Shown here one piece after another: positions 11,280-20,515 of a stretch of DNA of 64,000 nt. Source of the DNA: Lumnitzera littorea. Lineage: Eukaryota > Streptophyta > Magnoliopsida > Myrtales > Combretaceae. The stretch is from contig JAMXBB010000002.1 of NCBI GenBank assembly GCA_024138015.1, positions 15,731,931-15,795,930 on the forward strand, in the 5' to 3' direction. The position numbers and the translations under genes are program-made. The notes below the pieces were generated by a model. The model was not told where the DNA came from, did no database searches, and saw only the letters and a program-made list of their open reading frames with translations. Each line of letters begins with the position of its first letter. Position 1 is the stretch's first letter.

Positions 11280-12700
11280 TCTTTATTCATTATATCAATC
11301 TATTTTGGATCATTTTTAGCTTCAAGATAATTTTTAAGTTCACGGATAGCCAACACATTGGTTAATGATGCCACATAGTCCTTAGGAAAATGGCTAAGTG
11401 TTTAGTCATTGATGAGAGGGTACAAGTGCTTTGAAGTTGTTGTCAAAACTAGTGCATTAGATTCAACAATATACACAAAATCACTGAGCCATTTAAGAGG
11501 CTTTATTTTTTTTTTCTCTAGTTGATTTGCGAATGGCAATAATAGGAATAATGGACTTAAGTAAAGTAGATTCATTAAAAGCAATATTAGGATGCCGATT
11601 TATGTCTTTTGAGCAAAACATATTAGAAGTAGAGGGAAAAAATGACTAACAAGGGTAAGGACAATTGCAAGAAATTTTCATTGAAAGGAAAAACATTCTC
11701 AATGAATGTTACATCCCCATTAATAAACAGTTCTTTAGTTGAAAGATCAAAGAGCTTATACCATTTTTTATTATGTGCATAACGCAGAAAAAAAAAACAC
11801 ACACACACACACACACATACACACATGTGCCCTTTAACATCAAATTTATCCCTTGTTTTATTAACAACAACGACATAACATAAGCAACTAATGGCTCTAA
11901 GCTCGAAATAAGAGGGATTCTTGAATAAAATCTAGTATGGAAGCTTCTAAGCTAGTTTTTGAGTAGGCAACTTGTTATCACAGAAGTTGCACTTCCCCTA
12001 AAATTTTTTAGGCAAATTAGCATAAAGTCTAATTGCCCTTGTGTTCTCAATTAAGTGCCTATGTTTTCTTTCTACTACTCAATTTTGCTAGGAAGTGTAT
12101 GGAGTGGTCTTTTTGAGTATGATTCCATTATTTTTTAAAAAAAAAATTGATAATCATACGAAAGAAATTCAATCCCATTGCCACTTCGAATATATTTAAG
12201 GACATTGAAATGGTTCTTGATATGACAAATGAAATTGGCTAAGGTGGTAAAAGTTTGGTGTTTGTTTTTAAGTAAATGAGTCTAAGTGACTCTCCTCATA
12301 GTATCTACTATTATTAGGAAATATATGGCACTAGAAAGTGATGGTGTATTATATAAACCCTACGAATCAATGTGAATAAGCTTAAATGTGTGAGAGGATA
12401 AAGAATCAATATGAGAAAACTGCAAACAATGTGATTTTTCCATTTTATAGGTATCACAAAAGAATGTGCTTTCATTAATAGAAGAAAATAAAAAATTTTA
12501 GTTTTGACACAGTAATATGCCTTAGTCTATAATGCAATAGATCTAAGGGCACATTATGAACAACATTATTGAAAGAAGAAACAACAACATCAAAATTTGA
12601 TTTCACATAAAAAACATCAACCAAATGTGACCTTGACTCAATAATCACCACATAAAGCCTTCTCCTAGTACTAGCTTGCGCAACAACCTTTCTAGTTGTC
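11280..12700 (-). pseudogene. C1 integrase remnant
   Basis: Minus-strand translation at about 12480-12120 gives a long copia integrase stretch in one frame: the C-X2-C of the zinc-binding domain (FCDTCKMEKSH), the first Asp in IHID, and the second signature RSGNGIEF. The second catalytic Asp (normally RSDNG) is Gly, at 12180-12182. Two in-frame stops are also present. The C-terminal part extends through 11826-11623 in other frames, and 11584-11402 is the linker before RT. Confidence 0.8.
11789..11826. repeat. (AC)n microsatellite
   Basis: A run of AC dinucleotides follows a short A-run inside the C1 integrase region. It is a simple expansion within the dead element. Confidence 0.9.
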
Positions 12701-14227
12701 TAGTTCCTAAAAATTACAATGATTTAGATGAAAAAAAAAAATAACGTTAATTTGGCTTATTGGTTTACTAACTGATAGTAGGTTGCAATGAAAATTTGGA
12801 ACTAAAAGGATATTGTTTAAGACAATGTTCTCATTCAATTGTACTTTGCCAATGGTTTCAACCTTCTTAATGGTTCCACTAGGTAATTTGACATGAATAG
12901 GATATTGATGGTTTTGTTTTGTTTTTTTTTTTTTTTTTGTTTGCATCAAAATCTCTAGATAAGGTATCTTGTGGTCAGAACCCGCTATGTCACCTACACA
13001 TTCATCCACAAAATTATCAACTTGATGAAATTAAGCTAAAAATGACTTACAAGATGAAGTTTGTGCAAAATTCAAGAAGAAGGTTTTACCTTGTTTGCTA
13101 CAGCATATTTTGTCCACATCATTTGCATAACTTCATTATAGACTTTTGTAATAAGATTAGCCCTGTTTAAATCCTTCAATTCTAATGCATTAGAAACAAC
13201 ATCTATACTATCGAAAGTAGCATTGGGTTGAGTAGAAACATGATTTGAAAGTGTTTTTCCTTTTTTAGCTTTGTTACCCTTATACCAATTAGGGCAATCG
13301 ATTAATTTGAAGCAACCTTAATAGAATGATCAGTCCATTTACAATACGAACAAATGGTCTTAACTTCTAACTTATTTCTTTTGTATTATTCCTTCCCAAC
13401 AACATATTTCTATTATGACTTTACCACATAAGTTGAAGCCTCATCATTGGGAAAATAACATCCTAACACTTGTTTTTATCTTTCCACTTGAAAAATCAAG
13501 TAGTAAGCCTTATTGACTAATGGTAAAGGCTCTAGAAACAAAATATGTCCTCACACTTTTTCATATGCCTTGTTGAGTCCTATGAGGAATTGTAATAATT
13601 AGTTTTTGTTCTCAATCTCATTAATCTTGCTAATTAGATCACAAGTACAATTCTCCAATGCACCATAAGCAAAATCCGAAAAACCAACAAGAATAATCAA
13701 CGCACCCCGAAGCCTTTTCATTCTATTGTAATATGCTATGATAAAACTATTTCCTCGTCTCATATTCACAATCTCATATTGAAGTTGAAAAACTAAAAGA
13801 CCATTAGTTTGTCCGAATCATTCATTCAAATCTTCCTAAAGTTTATCTGAAGATTGCCTTCTAATAATTCATTAGTCATTGACTTTAATATCCAACATCT
13901 TATCATATGATCACAGCAAATCCATCTCTAAGCATCATTCTTGTTAGCTTGGGGTTTTACACATGAATCATCAATAAAACTTAACTTTGATTTTGCACCT
14001 AAAGCTAGTTTAATCGATTTACTCAAGCCAAGAAAATTCGTACCATTGAAAACAAGATTAGTAATAAGAGCACCAAGACTATCTAATCCAGAATGATATA
14101 ACAAATTGTTGTAAGAAAAATCTATTTGTTGATTTGACAAGATCCATAACAAAATTGAGAATCCAGGAAGACATTTGCAATCAGAAATAGAAGAAAGTTC
14201 AAGAGTTACTAAATTGAAGCAAATGAA
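12700..14227 (-). pseudogene. C1 gag and protease remnants
   Basis: From right to left, 14227-13380 is gag-like. At about 13270-13365 a copia zinc knuckle is readable with one frameshift (CSYCKWTDHSIK, then C-F-K-L and P-N-W-Y-K-GNK). The frame 13009-12707 carries the protease C-terminal half, with VKLPSGT, VETIGKVQL and VPNFHCNLLSVSK, the usual conserved end of the copia protease. The catalytic DSG is not recognisable. A long A/T run near 12720-12945 interrupts the frame. Confidence 0.78.
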
Positions 14228-14239
14228 GCTCTTATACCA
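14228..14239 (-). promoter_or_regulatory. Primer-binding site of C1 (mutated Met tRNA type)
   Basis: In element sense it reads TGGTATAAGAGC, one base off the usual TGGTATCAGAGC, and immediately follows the LTR end. Confidence 0.8.
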
Positions 14240-14462
14240 TGTCAAAAATCAAGACTTTCAATCTTCATTAAAGTCCAACACTAAGCTTGACATTGATATG
14301 CAAAATATGGATAAAGGATTGAAGAGAGAAAAGAGTATGTGAAATAAGCATTGAAATTAGTTTGTTAAGTTTGTTACAATTGTCTTTATACATAAGGAAA
14401 AGGTCACGTGCTTAAACTAATACACATATGAGTAACTATCAGTAAGATAAATAATATGTACA
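14240..14462 (-). repeat. 5' LTR of C1
   Basis: It pairs with 2110-2326. In element sense it starts TGTACA at 14462 and ends GACA next to the PBS. Confidence 0.8.
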
Positions 14463-14769
14463 AAATGACTCAAACTTAACGATCATAAACCTTATTAGTG
14501 CATCTTTATCCAATTTTTTCATGACAAATTTGAAGAGCTTATAATTTTTTCGAAATTATAACTAAAGTGTGAATTGTTTTAGGGAATTTTTCTATTTCGT
14601 TATTAACTTTTAGTTTGCTTTATTGTAGGATTCTTATTTGATATTTTTAATTATTTCTAGGATAGTTGAAACAAAAAAAAAAAAAAGATCAAAAAGCATT
14701 AAACGATAGATACTTTATTGAAAATAAGATGACTTACTTTATTGTTATTGTTGGACTTTTGGACATATA
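14463..14769. other. AT-rich DNA, nothing recognised
   Basis: There is an A-run at about 14670-14686 and otherwise unremarkable AT-rich sequence. No coding frame or repeat end is visible. Confidence 0.4.
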
Positions 14770-15350
14770 TAGGGTTGTAAATGAGTCGGGCTACTTACGA
14801 GTTGCAAGAGCTCGCTATAAGCTTGGCTTGACATGACTCAAGTTCGATAGCTCGAGTTTAAAATAAAGCTTGTTTATCTAAATAAACCAACATGAAACTC
14901 TATTTTAAGCTCGTGAGCCTACTCACTTAGGCTTGTGAATAGGCTTAAAGCTTCATATCTATTACACATATTATATGTTATTAAAATCTTAAAGCTAGTA
15001 TGTATATAATATATATAAATATATAATATGTTATAAGATAATATATAATATAATATATATTCATTATTCGTTGATCTATTTATTTATATATATATTATTT
15101 TGTATATGTTCGTGAGTAGGTTCAATTAAAAGCTTGCTTTAAGCTCGGCTTGACTTAAGCTCGATTAATAAACTAATCATGCTTGACCTCAATTTGTAAG
15201 CTTGATAAATGCTTAACCTAAGCTTGAGCTCGATAATTTTTAAACAAGCCAAACCAAGCTTAAGAATTACCATTAATAGGTTCAAAGTAGCATATATGTC
15301 TAAGGCTACAAATGAGCTAAGTTGACTCGGGTTTGGCTCAATTAGAGGTT
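14770..15350. repeat. Inverted-repeat-rich segment, possible hAT-like MITE remnants
   Basis: The segment starts TAGGGTTGTAAATGAG and is dense in AAGCTTGGCTTG/CAAGCC--GCTT motifs on both strands, so the left part can pair with 15180-15265. A second start-like copy (AAGGCTACAAATGAG) sits at 15302-15317 and is cut by E3. TAGGG-TGTAAA-type ends with AGCT/CGAG-rich arms are seen in plant hAT-type MITEs, but I cannot define both ends or a target duplication. Confidence 0.35.
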
Positions 15351-16110
15351 AAGACACATAAACATCTAATTTTTGCTCCCTTATACTTTTAGTTTTTTAT
15401 TTTAAAAGGTCTTAATTCAAAAATCTAAAAAAATTAAATAATAAAAAATTGAAAAATGATAAAAAAAAAAAGAAAAGAAAAATTATAGAGATTTTTTTTT
15501 TTTTTGAAGAAAATAAATTTTTAGAAAGTAAACATTTTAGGATCAATCGATTTTATAGTTTTATTTTAGAAAGTTACGTAGCTTAAGTACAGTTTAATTG
15601 TATTAAATGTTAAGGTATAGATTGACGACCTAACGAATAAGTATTTGAACATTAACATTGGGTTAGCTTGAGGTCATGGGTTTGAATCTCACTAGGCATA
15701 CATGTGCTTTTTATTTTTTCTTTCATTTTATTTTTTCTTTCATTTATAAAAATCGTTTGAGCCTATAGAATTCAAATCTAATTTTAAATGCTAACAATCT
15801 TTTTAGTTTAATGTGATAAAAATTGACGTAATTCAAATCTAATTTGGATTTTTATCAAATCAAATTTAAATTGATATAAAAGATTTGAACCTATTTTAGA
15901 TCTTTATTAATTTAGAATTCATATGATTAAAAGATTTGTCTTCTAAACTTTATAAATATCTATTGTGCGGCATAAAAGAAATTTCAACTGGAGATCCACG
16001 AATCAGCCCCTATTCACATCTCACACAAATTAACTTTCACATAGCTGCACATGGACCATACTTCACAACCGAATCTACTGTCACTCCATCACTGCAGCAC
16101 AACAACCACA

Positions 16111-16527
16111 TGTTACGGACCTCCCGAAGTGGGCCATTCTTAGGAGGTTCCTAAGGCCCAAAGACGAAAGCCCAAGCCCACTAAAAGCTTATAGATGATG
16201 AAAAGCTCTAGAAGGTTCCAGAAAAGTCCAGAATCTTGTATAGTAGTAGGTGGAGGTAGGTGAAGGTAGTAGTTGGGAATCAATTGTAACCATTAGATCG
16301 AATTGATCTTAACCATTAGATTGTAAAGGCTTTCTGTATATATAGGGGTATTCCCCTCAGATGTAACACACAAGTTATTTGAGTGAATACAGTATACTAT
16401 CAGAGTTTCTCTCTCTACTTTCTCTCTCTAACATTGTGAGCGTATTACAGGCTGACTTAGCCTTCCTTAGTGAGGTCAGGAACGCTAAGTGCCGCACGGG
16501 GTCGAGCGACGGAATCTGCCCGTGACA
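16111..16527 (+). repeat. 5' LTR of the chromovirus
   Basis: It differs from the 3' LTR at three sites: one A/G near 16214 and two near 16508-16512. Near its start lies a perfect 7-base inverted repeat, CTTAGGA/TCCTAAG, at 16139-16155. Pyrimidine-rich CT repeats at about 16406-16430 lie downstream of the TATA box. Confidence 0.97.
16337..16344 (+). promoter_or_regulatory. TATA box of the chromovirus LTR
   Basis: TATATATA is followed by AGGGG-TATT-CCCCT, a small hairpin. The location in the second half of the LTR, upstream of a CT-rich leader, fits the U3/R boundary. The same sequence occurs in the 3' LTR at 20325-20332. Confidence 0.7.
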
Positions 16528-16529
16528 AG

Positions 16530-16542
16530 TGGTATCAGAGCC
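16530..16542 (+). promoter_or_regulatory. Primer-binding site (initiator Met tRNA)
   Basis: TGGTATCAGAGCC lies two bases after the 5' LTR and matches the plant initiator-Met tRNA 3' end perfectly. Confidence 0.95.
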
Positions 16543-16568
16543 TGAAAAAGAAGCTGTTTGTGGAGAAA

Positions 16569-19500
16569 ATGTCATCCGGAGGAGACAACAACACTTCAAT
16601 GGTCAATGAGTTGGCTGACCATGATGATCGCCGTGTTACCAGGCAAAGGACTAGGTCCCGGGACTTGCTGAACTCCCTCCTTAATAGGATGGATAGAGCG
16701 GAGTTGAGCATTGCTGAAGCGAAGGAACAATTCGATGAATCACAGGGCAACCTTGAAGAGATGGAGGAAGAACTTCAAGGCAAGTTGCAAGGAGCATTGA
16801 ATCAAGCCATTGATGAGCTGAAGCAGCGTGACGAGATGATTGAGGGGAAGAATGAAGTACTCCAAGCTCGAGTCATTGCTTTGGAAACTAAGGAGGAAGG
16901 TTATGAAGCCAAGATGGATGCTATAATGGCGGCCATGCGCCAGGAGATTGAAGAACTTAAGAACCAACTAGCAGCATGTCGGGCGATAATGGTAAGTGGA
17001 GTGACCATCCAGTCTGCTCATAGGATCGATGTCCCCAAGCCCGAAACTTTCAATGGGATACGATCCGCCCGGGAGGTAGACAACTTCCTTTGGGGAATGG
17101 AACAATATTTCAATGCTGTAAGAATCCTGGATGACCTCGAAAAGGTACGTACTGCTGCTATGTATTTGAAAGATTCTGCTATGGTATGGTGGCGTAGGAG
17201 GGCAAACGAAATCAATACTTGGGCTAGCTTTGTATATGAGATCAAGGGGCAGTTCTCTCCCCAAAATGCTGCTAAAGAAGCGAAGGTGAAGTTGCGTCAC
17301 CTAACTCATAAGGGTGACATCAAGCAATATGTGAAGGAATTCTCAGAACTAATGTTGGAGATCCCAGACCTTAACCAGGATGACGCTCTAGTGATGTTTT
17401 TAGATGGTCTGGAACCTTGGGCAAAGTTAGAGCTAGATCGAAGGGGAATAGAAGACATCTCTAAGGCCATAGCAGTTGCTGAAGGCCTAACGGAGTTCAA
17501 GAAGACAGAACATAAGATCCCAATAGGAAGGTGGAAGGGGGGAGTTGAGAAGGAAAGGAATGGGAGTTCCTTAAGAGGGAAGCCTAAGATGGAAGAGCGG
17601 AATAATGATCGGGGAAGGACTCGTGAAGGAAAAGATGGGGAACGATGGAAGCCTCGAGAATTGAAGTGCTATTTTTGCAATGGGCCCCATTATGCTAGGG
17701 AATGCCCAAAGAAAGAGCGGTTGGCAGCAATTATGGCAGATGAAAGCTCTAGTGAAGAGGATGAGGCCAAACTGGGTTCGGTACGACTACTTAGTGCTAT
17801 GAAAATGCAGGAGAAGCGAAAGGGGTTGATGTACACTGAGGTAATAGTTGCTGGCAAGAAGTTAAATGCCCTTATTGATACAGGGGCATCTCATCTGTTC
17901 ATCTCCGATGTAGCAGCAAGTAAGATTGGAATAGAGGTGGAGAAAACCAAGACATGGCTCAAGACGGTAAACTCAAAGGAAGTCCTTACTACTGGAGTCG
18001 CCAGGGAGATAGAACTCCATATGGGAGGGTGGAAAGGGAAAGAAACCATCGAAGTAGTACCTATGGATGACTTCGAATTTGTGATTGGGATGGAATTCTT
18101 AGATCGTATAGATGCACTTATTGTTCCTCGTGCAGACTGTATATGTATTCTCGAGACCAACTCTCAATGTGTGGTGCCCGTTACGAGGAAAGCTGGTCGA
18201 GCCACAAAATTCCTTTCCGCTATGCAACTAGCGAAGGGTTTAAAGAAGAATGAAACTACGTACCTAACTACATTAAAGGGGGAAGAAGAGACAGGGGATC
18301 AAGAGGTAATTCCACATCAAGTGGGGGAGTTGCTAGAAGAATTCAAAGACATCATGCTTAAAGAGTTGCCAAAGAAGCTATCACAAAGAAGGGAAGTGGA
18401 TCATGCGATTGAGCTAAAACCAGGTACCAAGGCCCTTGCTACTGTTCTTTATCGCATGCCCCCAAAAGAATTAAAAGAATTGAGGTGGCAATTGAAGGAG
18501 TTGTTGGAAGCTGGATTCTTCCAACCGTCAAAAGCACCCTTTGGAGTTTCAGTTCTCTTTCGGAAGAAACACAATAGGCCCCTCCAGGTGTATATTGACT
18601 ATAGGGCCTTAGATAAGGTCACTAAGAAGAATAAGTATCCTATTCCTTTGGTATCAGACTTATTCGATCAAAGGGGAGAGGCAAGATACTTTTCAAAATT
18701 GGAGCTACAACTGAGATATGGAGATGAGTCCAAAAACACTTACGTTACAAGCATGAATTATAGCAAGCCTATGGAAAAGCCCTTAGAGCATCTTCATATA
18801 AATTGCTTAGCCTTGAGGGAAAACGAGTCATATGTAAAGCTGGAAAGATGTACCTTTGCAAAGAAAGAAGTGACCCTTTTAGGGCATATAGTAGGAAAGG
18901 GAAAGATCAAAATGGACGAAGAGAAGATACAGGCCATTCGAGAATGGAAAGAACCTACTAAGCCTACCAAATTGAAGGCATTTCTTGGCTTAGTAAGTTA
19001 TTACAAAAATTTAATATGTGGATACTCTCGAATGGCTAACTCCTTAACGGATTTACTCAAGAAAGATGTCTTATGGGTATGGAAGGAAGATCGACAGAAG
19101 GCATTTGATACCCTGAAGGAAGCAGTCATTAAAGAACAAGTTCTTACGCCCTCTAATTTTGGTGAATTATCTGAAGTATGCATGGATGATGGTGATTATG
19201 CCATTGGGGAGGTTTTGATGCAGGAAAACCATCCAATAGCCTTTGAGAACCGAACATTGAACGATACAGAGAGGCGATACCCAGGAGATGAGAAGGAAAA
19301 GATAGCTGTAGTATATTGCCTTCAAGTTTGGAGGCACCTTGTAAGTACAAGTCAGTGGGGCTGGTCTAAGTTATTGGATGTCATACAGCTCTCTTTCAAT
19401 CTACAGAAGAATGAGTCCATCGGACAGAGTCCTTTCGAGATCGTCCTAGGAAGGCAACCCTTAACTCCTCATACATTGGCAATAGGATATACGGGGTCCA

Positions 19501-20087
19501 GCCCTCCCACCTATAAATTTGCAAGGGAATGGCGAGAAAATCACGACTTAGCTCGGATATACTTAGGCCGAGCTATCAAGGGAACGAAGAAGATGGCAGA
19601 CAAGAAGGGGAGGCCGATGGAATATCAGGTAGGTGACCAAGTGCTTGTTAAGTTACATTTGATACAATGTACGAAGGGACAACTACATAAAGGTCTAATG
19701 AGTCGCTACGAGGGTCCATTCTCAATTGTGAAACGAGTGGGGCGGGTATCTTACAAGTTGGAACTTCCATCCAAACTGAAATTCCACCCGGTTTTCCACA
19801 TGAGCATGTTAGAACCATTCTACAAAGATGAGGAAGACCCTATAAGAGCTATATCACAAAGGGCCCCAATAGGAGTACGGGATTCATTTGACAAGGAAGT
19901 GGAAGGCATCGTAGCTGATAGGCGTGTGAAGAGACGTGGACAAACTTCCAGATATGAGTATATGGTAAGATGGAAGGGAAGACCAAAGAGTGAGGCCAGT
20001 TGGGCACTAGCCGAAACACTGTGGCAATTTAAAAACAAGATTCGACAATTCTACGATGAAGGAGCGACGAGGGCGTCGCCGGATTGA
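16569..20087 (+). CDS. Chromovirus Gag-Pol polyprotein with in-frame deletions (1172 aa)
   Basis: This is the only long intact ORF in the window. The first ATG after the PBS is taken as the start; the frame is open upstream into the LTR, but without an ATG. In order: coiled coil (about 35-135), retrotransposon Gag core (160-307), zinc knuckle CYFCNGPHYAREC (367-379), aspartic protease with DTGA at 437, the N-terminal part of RT (from about 617), the RT thumb and connection (740-800), the start of RNase H (to about 922), the C-terminal half of integrase (923-1077) and a chromodomain (about 1111-1155) ending next to the polypurine tract. The RT segment holding the FGL and Y-DD motifs, most of RNase H and the integrase zinc finger with all three acidic residues are missing, yet no stop or frameshift occurs. 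It can make Gag and protease, but not working RT or integrase. Chromodomains steer integration to marked chromatin in this family. Confidence 0.93.
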   Translation: MSSGGDNNTSMVNELADHDDRRVTRQRTRSRDLLNSLLNRMDRAELSIAEAKEQFDESQGNLEEMEEELQGKLQGALNQAIDELKQRDEMIEGKNEVLQARVIALETKEEGYEAKMDAIMAAMRQEIEELKNQLAACRAIMVSGVTIQSAHRIDVPKPETFNGIRSAREVDNFLWGMEQYFNAVRILDDLEKVRTAAMYLKDSAMVWWRRRANEINTWASFVYEIKGQFSPQNAAKEAKVKLRHLTHKGDIKQYVKEFSELMLEIPDLNQDDALVMFLDGLEPWAKLELDRRGIEDISKAIAVAEGLTEFKKTEHKIPIGRWKGGVEKERNGSSLRGKPKMEERNNDRGRTREGKDGERWKPRELKCYFCNGPHYARECPKKERLAAIMADESSSEEDEAKLGSVRLLSAMKMQEKRKGLMYTEVIVAGKKLNALIDTGASHLFISDVAASKIGIEVEKTKTWLKTVNSKEVLTTGVAREIELHMGGWKGKETIEVVPMDDFEFVIGMEFLDRIDALIVPRADCICILETNSQCVVPVTRKAGRATKFLSAMQLAKGLKKNETTYLTTLKGEEETGDQEVIPHQVGELLEEFKDIMLKELPKKLSQRREVDHAIELKPGTKALATVLYRMPPKELKELRWQLKELLEAGFFQPSKAPFGVSVLFRKKHNRPLQVYIDYRALDKVTKKNKYPIPLVSDLFDQRGEARYFSKLELQLRYGDESKNTYVTSMNYSKPMEKPLEHLHINCLALRENESYVKLERCTFAKKEVTLLGHIVGKGKIKMDEEKIQAIREWKEPTKPTKLKAFLGLVSYYKNLICGYSRMANSLTDLLKKDVLWVWKEDRQKAFDTLKEAVIKEQVLTPSNFGELSEVCMDDGDYAIGEVLMQENHPIAFENRTLNDTERRYPGDEKEKIAVVYCLQVWRHLVSTSQWGWSKLLDVIQLSFNLQKNESIGQSPFEIVLGRQPLTPHTLAIGYTGSSPPTYKFAREWRENHDLARIYLGRAIKGTKKMADKKGRPMEYQVGDQVLVKLHLIQCTKGQLHKGLMSRYEGPFSIVKRVGRVSYKLELPSKLKFHPVFHMSMLEPFYKDEEDPIRAISQRAPIGVRDSFDKEVEGIVADRRVKRRGQTSRYEYMVRWKGRPKSEASWALAETLWQFKNKIRQFYDEGATRASPD

Positions 20088-20098
20088 GCGGGGGAGAA
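20088..20098 (+). promoter_or_regulatory. Polypurine tract of the chromovirus
   Basis: GCGGGGGAGAA sits between the stop codon and the 3' LTR, as expected for the plus-strand primer. Confidence 0.9.
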
Positions 20099-20515
20099 TG
20101 TTACGGACCTCCCGAAGTGGGCCATTCTTAGGAGGTTCCTAAGGCCCAAAGACGAAAGCCCAAGCCCACTAAAAGCTTATAGATGATGAAAAGCTCTAGA
20201 AGGTTCCAGAAGAGTCCAGAATCTTGTATAGTAGTAGGTGGAGGTAGGTGAAGGTAGTAGTTGGGAATCAATTGTAACCATTAGATCGAATTGATCTTAA
20301 CCATTAGATTGTAAAGGCTTTCTGTATATATAGGGGTATTCCCCTCAGATGTAACACACAAGTTATTTGAGTGAATACAGTATACTATCAGAGTTTCTCT
20401 CTCTACTTTCTCTCTCTAACATTGTGAGCGTATTACAGGCTGACTTAGCCTTCCTTAGTGAGGTCAGGAACGCTAAGTGCCGCACGGGGTCGAGAGACAG
20501 AATCTGCCCGTGACA
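20099..20515 (+). repeat. 3' LTR of the chromovirus
   Basis: It is 417 bp, the same length as the 5' copy, with three substitutions. It begins TGTTACGG and ends CGTGACA. Confidence 0.97.

Larger units (their letters stand above)
2110..14462 (-). mobile_element. C1: degenerate Ty1/copia LTR retrotransposon, split by C2
   Basis: Two related sequences of about 220 bp, at 2110-2326 and 14240-14462, flank copia coding remnants on the minus strand. Reading right to left the order is LTR, PBS, gag with zinc knuckle, protease, integrase, RT, RNase H, LTR, the standard copia order. Subtracting the nested element C2 (2667-10203) leaves about 4.8 kb, a normal copia size. Every domain has frameshifts or stops, so the element is dead. 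The RNase H frame stops at 10204 and resumes left of 2667, showing that C2 landed in it. I could not find a convincing target-site duplication for C1. Confidence 0.85.
16111..20515 (+). mobile_element. Young internally deleted Ty3/gypsy chromovirus inserted in E3
   Basis: The element is 4405 bp, with 417-bp LTRs at 16111-16527 and 20099-20515, TGTTACGG...CCGTGACA ends, a Met-tRNA primer-binding site, one long ORF and a polypurine tract. Reading both LTRs base by base I find three differences, so the insertion is recent. The flanks share CACA (16107-16110 and 20516-20519); a 5-bp duplication cannot be fixed because the site is CA-rich. A full chromovirus is usually 5-6 kb; this one lacks RT and integrase core segments, yet its reading frame is unbroken. 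It must depend on a related complete element for movement. Its GC content is clearly higher than that of its surroundings. Confidence 0.95.

Noticed and set aside
11623..11826. ORF starting with repeated Cys-Val codons
   Set aside because: The Cys-Val run is the (AC)n microsatellite; the rest is the C1 integrase in a broken frame.
16470..16568. Polyprotein start within the 5' LTR
   Set aside because: The upstream frame has no ATG there (it opens with GTG in the LTR and runs through the PBS); the first ATG after the PBS at 16569 is the sensible start.
16375..19350. Several minus-strand ORFs under the chromovirus
   Set aside because: They are antisense shadows of the plus-strand polyprotein with no domain of their own.
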